Positions 59,539-64,000 of a stretch of DNA of 64,000 nucleotides are shown piece by piece. The DNA lies in assembly GCA_016647705.1 (NCBI GenBank), contig CM028340.1, positions 15,453,001 to 15,517,000 on the forward strand, written 5' to 3'. The notes under the pieces were generated by a model. The model ran no database searches and was not told where the DNA came from. It saw only the letters and a list, made by a program, of their open reading frames with translations. The translations under genes and the position numbers were made by a program. The DNA is from Eucommia ulmoides. Its lineage: Eukaryota; Streptophyta; Magnoliopsida; Garryales; Eucommiaceae. The stretch's first letter is position 1; the number at the start of each line of letters is the position of its first letter.

Positions 59539-61135
59539 TGATAGGTGTAAAATACCTATCTAATTCTAAACCGAATTTGCCAGTTTTCGAGTACTTTATT
59601 GAAGTTTGAATATCATTTTAGCTATTTTTATTAGTCAGGAGCAGGGAAGTAAACAATCGGCAAACCGAGCGAAATGGTGCAAAAATGGTAGCCAAAAAGA
59701 TGAAAAAATGAGGTTTCAAATAACAGAGCAATTCCGCCTAGGCGAAGTTTCCACCGCCTAGGCGGAAATTCAGCAGAAAGATGCAAAAACTGAAGATTTG
59801 AAATCCGCCTAGGCAAAGTTTCCACCGCCTAGGCAGAAATCTGTCAAAAGGTTGCAAGGGATGAAGTATTGAATCCGCCTAGGCGAAGTTTCCACCGCCT
59901 AGGCAAAAATCCATCAGAATGCTGGATTGAGCTGCACTGCTATAAATCCACCTAGGCGAAGTAGCTACCGCCTAGGTGGAATTCCATCAGAAAGATAAGG
60001 AGCCAAGAAGTTAGTCCTCCGCCTAAGCGAAGATTCTACTGCTTAGGCAGAATTCTAACCGACTTAAGCACTGCCTAAGCGAAGTTTCTACCGCTTAGGC
60101 GGAAATCGCAGAACAGGTCAAAATATCTGTTTAGATATTTTTGAACCCCTAAGCCTATAAATACCCCTTGGCCACGTCTGAAACTTGTTGTTGAAGAACC
60201 CTAACCCTAGATAAGAGAACTTAAGCTATATTTTGAAGATCAAGAATGAGGTTCATCATTCGGATAAAGAATAATAACTTGTGGATCGATTATTAGTGAC
60301 AGTGAACCGTTTCACTTCCAGATTTGATCGTTTCTCTCTTGTTTTATTCTTTGTAATCAGTTTTTCATATCTAAGAATGTTGAATCCCTCTTATTTTGCA
60401 TGGTATATGGCTAAGATCTTGTAGTAGTAGTTAAATGTTACTTAGGAGTAGTCGAAATCATGTAACCGTTTAGTTGAGTAAATTTATGTTACTTTAACGT
60501 GTTGTTTGTCTAAATCCGCTTGTGTTTATCGTTATTCTTGATATTATGCTTGTATTAATAAACCGAGTATACGGGGTTTGACACTCAGGATAGGTAACCC
60601 TGGATTCAGACTAGGGTAAATACAACGTGACGTTCTAACGACCCGGGAGGGCGTTAGAATGTATGCAACCCATGACGTTGGCTCAAAACTCACGTGACTT
60701 AGGGTCGTTTAGGCGTTGAAGGGGACTTCTTCATTAACACGAAGTCGTGTAATCCCTCGTTATACACTCGGAAGAGGTAGCGGATGAGTTATTGATACAG
60801 AGGTTGTCGGATTAGATAAAAACCGTTATAGCTAACTAAATGAAATCGATTATGCATTATATGAAAGAGATTTATACCTAAGTAATTAGTGTAATTAAAA
60901 CTAACTTTATAGTTGTCATTTATCTTAGTATAGTAATTAAAAAACAAACAAAATTTGATTAGTCGAGATAATATGAAACTATTGAAATTGCAATACTCAA
61001 CTGAATTACCTGCCCTTCCCAGTAGAACGATATCCGATCCTAAAAAGATCCATTATATTAAAACCAGACCTCGTATACTTGCGAGTAGTCCAACTACCGC
61101 GAGGAGGAAACATGTGTGAATCTAAGCACGTAGCA
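59539..61135 (+). mobile_element. Athila-type solo LTR nested in the copia remnant
   Basis: It opens TGATAGGTGTAAAATACC and ends CACGTAGCA, flanked by AGTAT at 59534-59538 and 61136-61140. A TATA box lies near 60155 (CTATAAATACC). It has an array of CCGCCTAGGCGG palindromes (59734-60105) and the family's TTTGACACTCAGGATAGGTAA region (about 60578). No interior remains. Confidence 0.9.
59734..60105. repeat. Array of paired palindromes in the Athila-type LTR
   Basis: Six units of about 70 bp each contain two copies of CCGCCTAGGCGG or a variant (CCGCCTAAGCG, CCGCTTAGGCGG), joined by AAGTTTCCA-like spacers. The first pair is at 59734-59744 and 59754-59765, the latter a perfect 12-bp palindrome. 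Confidence 0.9.
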
Positions 61136-62798
61136 AGTATCAACAGTTGTTCTTCGTTATTCGATTGTGTTTACCATTTTTCCATATTTATTATGCTTTT
61201 TTAGATATATAGAGAATATGGGATTTAACACTCAGGAAAGGTAACCCTGAATTCGGACTAGGGTAAATACAACGTGACGATCTAATAACCCGGGAGGGAG
61301 TTAGAAAGTGTGCAATCAATGACATTGGGGCAAGACTCATGTGACCTAGTGTCGTTTAGATATTGAGAGGGATTTCTTCGTTGACGCGAAGTCACATATT
61401 CACTTACTTTTACACTCGGGAGAGGTAGTGTTTGAGATTACCAACCGAGATTGTCGAAGAGGTTGAATACCGTTAACATAAGTCAAACGAGATCAAACAC
61501 ATTGAAGTAAATGAAGTTAATCCCTAGATAATCCCTAGATAATCCATTTCCCTAAACGTTTCATATTAGTATGAGTATAATTAGTATTTTAGTTGAGTTT
61601 AGTATAATTAATTATAAACTCATTTTTTATCGCCTAAATAAAGTCGGGTTATGACAATCGCGATACTCAACGATATCGTCTAATCCAATCCATGTGGATA
61701 CAACAACCCCTACTCCTTCCTATCTATACTAAAACTTGACCCATATACTTGCGATGAAAGTAGCGACGTGATTTACGCGCTGCCAGCATGCGAGACCGTC
61801 CTCTGAAGAGGCCTCGGAAAGAAGTTCCTACGGAGCCTTCACTCGGACCTGCAACAGGTCTCTAGGAGAGTACTAGGGCTTGGGCTCCATAGTTTCAACT
61901 TCAAGGATTTCCCGTGACCCCTAAGGATTCAGTCCTATGAAGCCTTTCTATTGCCTTGTCTCTTTTGCAAGGTGTTGTCATCTCTAAAGAGAGGAAGCTT
62001 GTGTAGGGCCTACGTGACAAAGAGCTCATACGAAAACTAAGAAAGGCTCATACCTTACTTTCAAGCACCTTAATGGAGTTCATCCATCTTCAATAGTATC
62101 ACTTAAAAGCAAAGGATGTTTTAACGATTAGTTAGCCTGGATGAAGGTAGAGTGCGCTTCGTAGATGGCTAGCAATGAAGTCTTTCAAGCCCAGCTAAAA
62201 GCAAAAAGAGAATAATGCTAGTGAGTAGAGTTGGAGATGGGCTCCAGAGTTGTAAGTATGGAATCTCAGGTAGAGAGCTTGTTCGCTCAAGTGAATTCTT
62301 GAGCAAACAAAGACCTAGTTTTGAGTATCCATGGATGAGTTAAGGCAGTCCAAAACATGCTACTTGCAAACTACCTATATGACATGAGGACATTCCAAAT
62401 GAGCAATGCGGTCGAGGATTACATGGCGAGAGCCTCTAATAGTCGTGTCCCTCCCCTTGGGTTCGTAATTCTTAAAGGGTTTCCTGAATGTACGTCGATA
62501 GAGTATCAACGACTGTTTGAAAACCCTTCTATCATAACCTTTGGAGATGGTGATGACCCCCCTAAGTTTCCTACTGAGATCCCCATTTGGAAGAAGATGA
62601 TCCAACTATCGAGGATATAGAGTAGGCTCCGGAAGAAAATTCCCCAGAGGATGTTGTACCGATGCCGAAGAAGGAAGCTTCAGTTCCTGAAGATGCTAAA
62701 ACAACGGAGCCTTGAGCTGACCACTGGATTATTTTACTGTTCTTCTTTGTTTTTTGTTTTTTGTTTTGTCTTATTGTGGGTATTGAATCTAAGATTTT

Positions 62799-63465
62799 TG
62801 TTGATCCCATGATTTACATGAACAATTATGTATTGATGTTTTCATGGTAGAACTAGTATTTTTATTGTGTGTTTCAGATTTATAGTTCCACACATTTTAT
62901 TAAGAAGAAGATTCGATGAATAAAACATAAATTGTGCAAGATGGACATGACGAAGATATAAAGAGTTTTGAAGATACTGAAGAAAGAAAGGTGAAAATAA
63001 CTCTTTACTTTTATACTCTTAATGCAACCCGAATTAGGATCACATACGACAATTAAAATGAGTTAATTCTATGTGTGTCATGATAAAAAGTGATTTATTT
63101 AAGTTCTTAAAATGAGATATTGTATGTGCTCCTTAGGTGAAATGATTTTGATAATTGACCTAACTGAAAAACGTGTCTTATAATATAAAAAGTTGTGTTT
63201 TTGGGTCAATTTGGTTAACCTAGAAAAATAATCGGTCAACTAATTATAACAGTGAGTTCTAGGAATTAAAACAGAGTTCTACTGATCCAATCAGTTAACC
63301 AAGAAAAAAAAGACCAATGGTTTGAAACAGTAGCTGAAATAGGCAAAGAAGTGAGCACACTGATCCAATCGGTTGACTGAATGAAGAGGTTCGGTTAACT
63401 GAATGAGTCAGTAGATGAAATGGAGAGAATTAGAGGCTCATTGATTAATTCGGCTAATCGACTGG
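62799..63465 (+). mobile_element. Copia-type LTR, 5' part
   Basis: It opens TGTTGATCCCATGATTTAC and follows the copia LTR family (read in the opposite direction at 30276-29600 and 18128-17400), including CTTAATGCAACCCGAATTAG and the CGGTTGACTGAA / GGTTAACTGAA cluster (63210-63470). It is cut at 63466 by another LTR. Confidence 0.85.
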
Positions 63466-64000
63466 TGATAGGTGTGAAAAACCTATCTATTTCCAATCTT
63501 AATTGGTTAGTTTTCGAATATGTTTATAGTTATTTTTATTATGTTTTAATTAGTATTTATACTTTTTGTATAACTCAGGTGTGTGGGTCAAAAAGATAGG
63601 AAACTGGAGCTAAAATGATGAGATCGAACCAAAGCGGTTTGAAGTTATGGTGGATAAACAAGCTCGGAGGCTAAAAGACGAAACAGGCCCACCGCTTAAG
63701 CGTCCAGACCATCGCTTAAGCGGTAAAGATGCAGAGAAGAGCAAAATGTTACTGACGGACGACCGCCTGAGCGGAAATTCTACCGCTTAGGCGAAAATCC
63801 AGCAGAGGACGAAGAAGAGCTACTGACAGCCGCTCGCCTAGGCGGAATTTCTACCGCCTAGGCGAAAATCCAACAGAATGTTCTCCAGTCCACCGCCTAC
63901 TTCACCACCCAGGCGATCAGACTTAACCGACCTAACTCCGCCTAGGCGGATTTGCCCTGCACAGCCTTTAGATATTTTTAGATATTTTTAGGATATTTTT
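63466..64000 (+). mobile_element. Athila-type LTR, start only
   Basis: TGATAGGTGTGAAAAACC opens an LTR of the same type as 59539-61135, including the TTAGTTTTCGAATA and AACTCAGGTGTG regions. A palindrome array follows at 63683-63950, mixing CCGCTTAAGCG, CCGCCTGAGCGG and CCGCCTAGGCGG cores. It runs off the window. Confidence 0.85.

Larger units (their letters stand above)
56942..61145 (-). mobile_element. Copia element remnant in the Athila LTR
   Basis: The 3' LTR is at 56942-59141 (+ strand left end TGTTGGCCCAATG; right end GGGATCAATA, where CAACA-type is expected). A polypurine tract and about 390 bp of interior (59142-59538) follow, matching 18129-18530 of the other copia element (GCCTAGCCAT, CAAACTG, GCAAGCTGGTC). 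The rest of the interior and the 5' LTR are gone except CAACA at 61141-61145, directly before the GTTGT target duplication. TSD GTTGT is exact. Confidence 0.85.
56201..61785 (+). mobile_element. Athila-like 3' LTR, split by a copia insertion
   Basis: The parts are 56201-56941 and 61151-61785, continuous when compared with the 5' LTR (52289-53548). The inserted block is bracketed by GTTGT (56937-56941 and 61146-61150). The left part repeats the palindromic GC motifs (56415-56545). It ends CGCTGCCA at 61785. Confidence 0.9.
42430..62720 (+). pseudogene. Transposase_28-type ('putative gypsy type transposon') gene, split by two insertions
   Basis: A TATA box (about 42431-42441) precedes ATG at 42541 (MERRNTFSRTFSGN). 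From 42600 broken frames give CFVTSYGL, IVRDNLDFYQLSLFDCAPD and RIMIGVVYLNNVF, matching the pattern of plant proteins with the Transposase_28 domain. Pieces are 42541-43415, 52078-52283 and 61791-62720. The last piece starts RDRPLKRPRKEVPTEP, continues as coiled coil, then NAVEDYMARASNSRVPPLG and EDVVPMPKKEASV, ending at TGA about 62713-62715. Coding continues smoothly across both target duplications, so both retrotransposons landed inside it. It has several older stops and frameshifts and is dead. Confidence 0.65.

Overview
This window is AT-rich nuclear DNA from a flowering plant, probably a eudicot (species not identifiable by eye). The evidence is an accumulation of plant-type LTR retrotransposons (Ty3/gypsy Tat/Ogre, Tekay-like and Athila-like; Ty1/copia), a LINE tail, a Helitron-like end carrying intron-bearing pieces of a plant ABC transporter, a TIR element and one plant-type ankyrin-repeat gene exon. 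No rRNA, tRNA, CRISPR or prokaryotic gene organisation was seen. Nearly all coding sequence is broken, so the window reads as a heterochromatic or intergenic graveyard of nested elements around one possible host gene.

Left part (1-9300): the 3' half of a Tat/Ogre-type Ty3/gypsy element on the + strand (possible Ogre-type intron, RT, two RNase H domains and integrase in one frame broken by three stop codons, a 66-bp minisatellite, polypurine tract, 3' LTR). Its LTR holds adjacent perfect palindromes and a TATA box in the loop of a perfect 13-bp inverted repeat. A truncated copia LTR and the 3' end of a LINE follow.

Middle-left (9400-15500): a 2.1-kb non-autonomous TIR transposon, then the only credible host gene, exon 1 of a plant ankyrin-repeat protein (12436-13011) with a TATA-like box and a short upstream ORF ending on its start codon. 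Its second exon is not seen. Degenerate repeats follow.

Middle (15540-38000): a gypsy gag/protease remnant on the - strand abuts a - strand Ty1/copia element (16798-30276). The element's 5' LTR is split by a block of about 5 kb that ends like a Helitron and contains four ABC-transporter exons. Two further + strand copia-type LTRs follow (30588-32419 and 35534-37929); the second has a near-perfect 5-bp target duplication inside an Ogre-like leader.

Right part (39600-64000): a degraded coding region resembling the plant 'putative gypsy-type transposon' (Transposase_28) family is split by two large insertions. One is an 8.65-kb Tekay-like element (43416-52072, TSD GATAT, no pol). The other is an Athila-like element (52289-61785, TSD GTATG/GCATG). 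The Athila 3' LTR was hit by a copia element (56942-61145, TSD GTTGT), which was hit by another Athila-type solo LTR (59539-61135, TSD AGTAT). At the right edge a copia LTR (from 62799) is interrupted by yet another Athila-type LTR (from 63466).

The feature most worth pursuing is that unrelated LTR families here each carry arrays of short palindromes or inverted repeats, upstream of the TATA box where a TATA can be recognised. The palindrome cores differ between copies, yet dyad symmetry persists.
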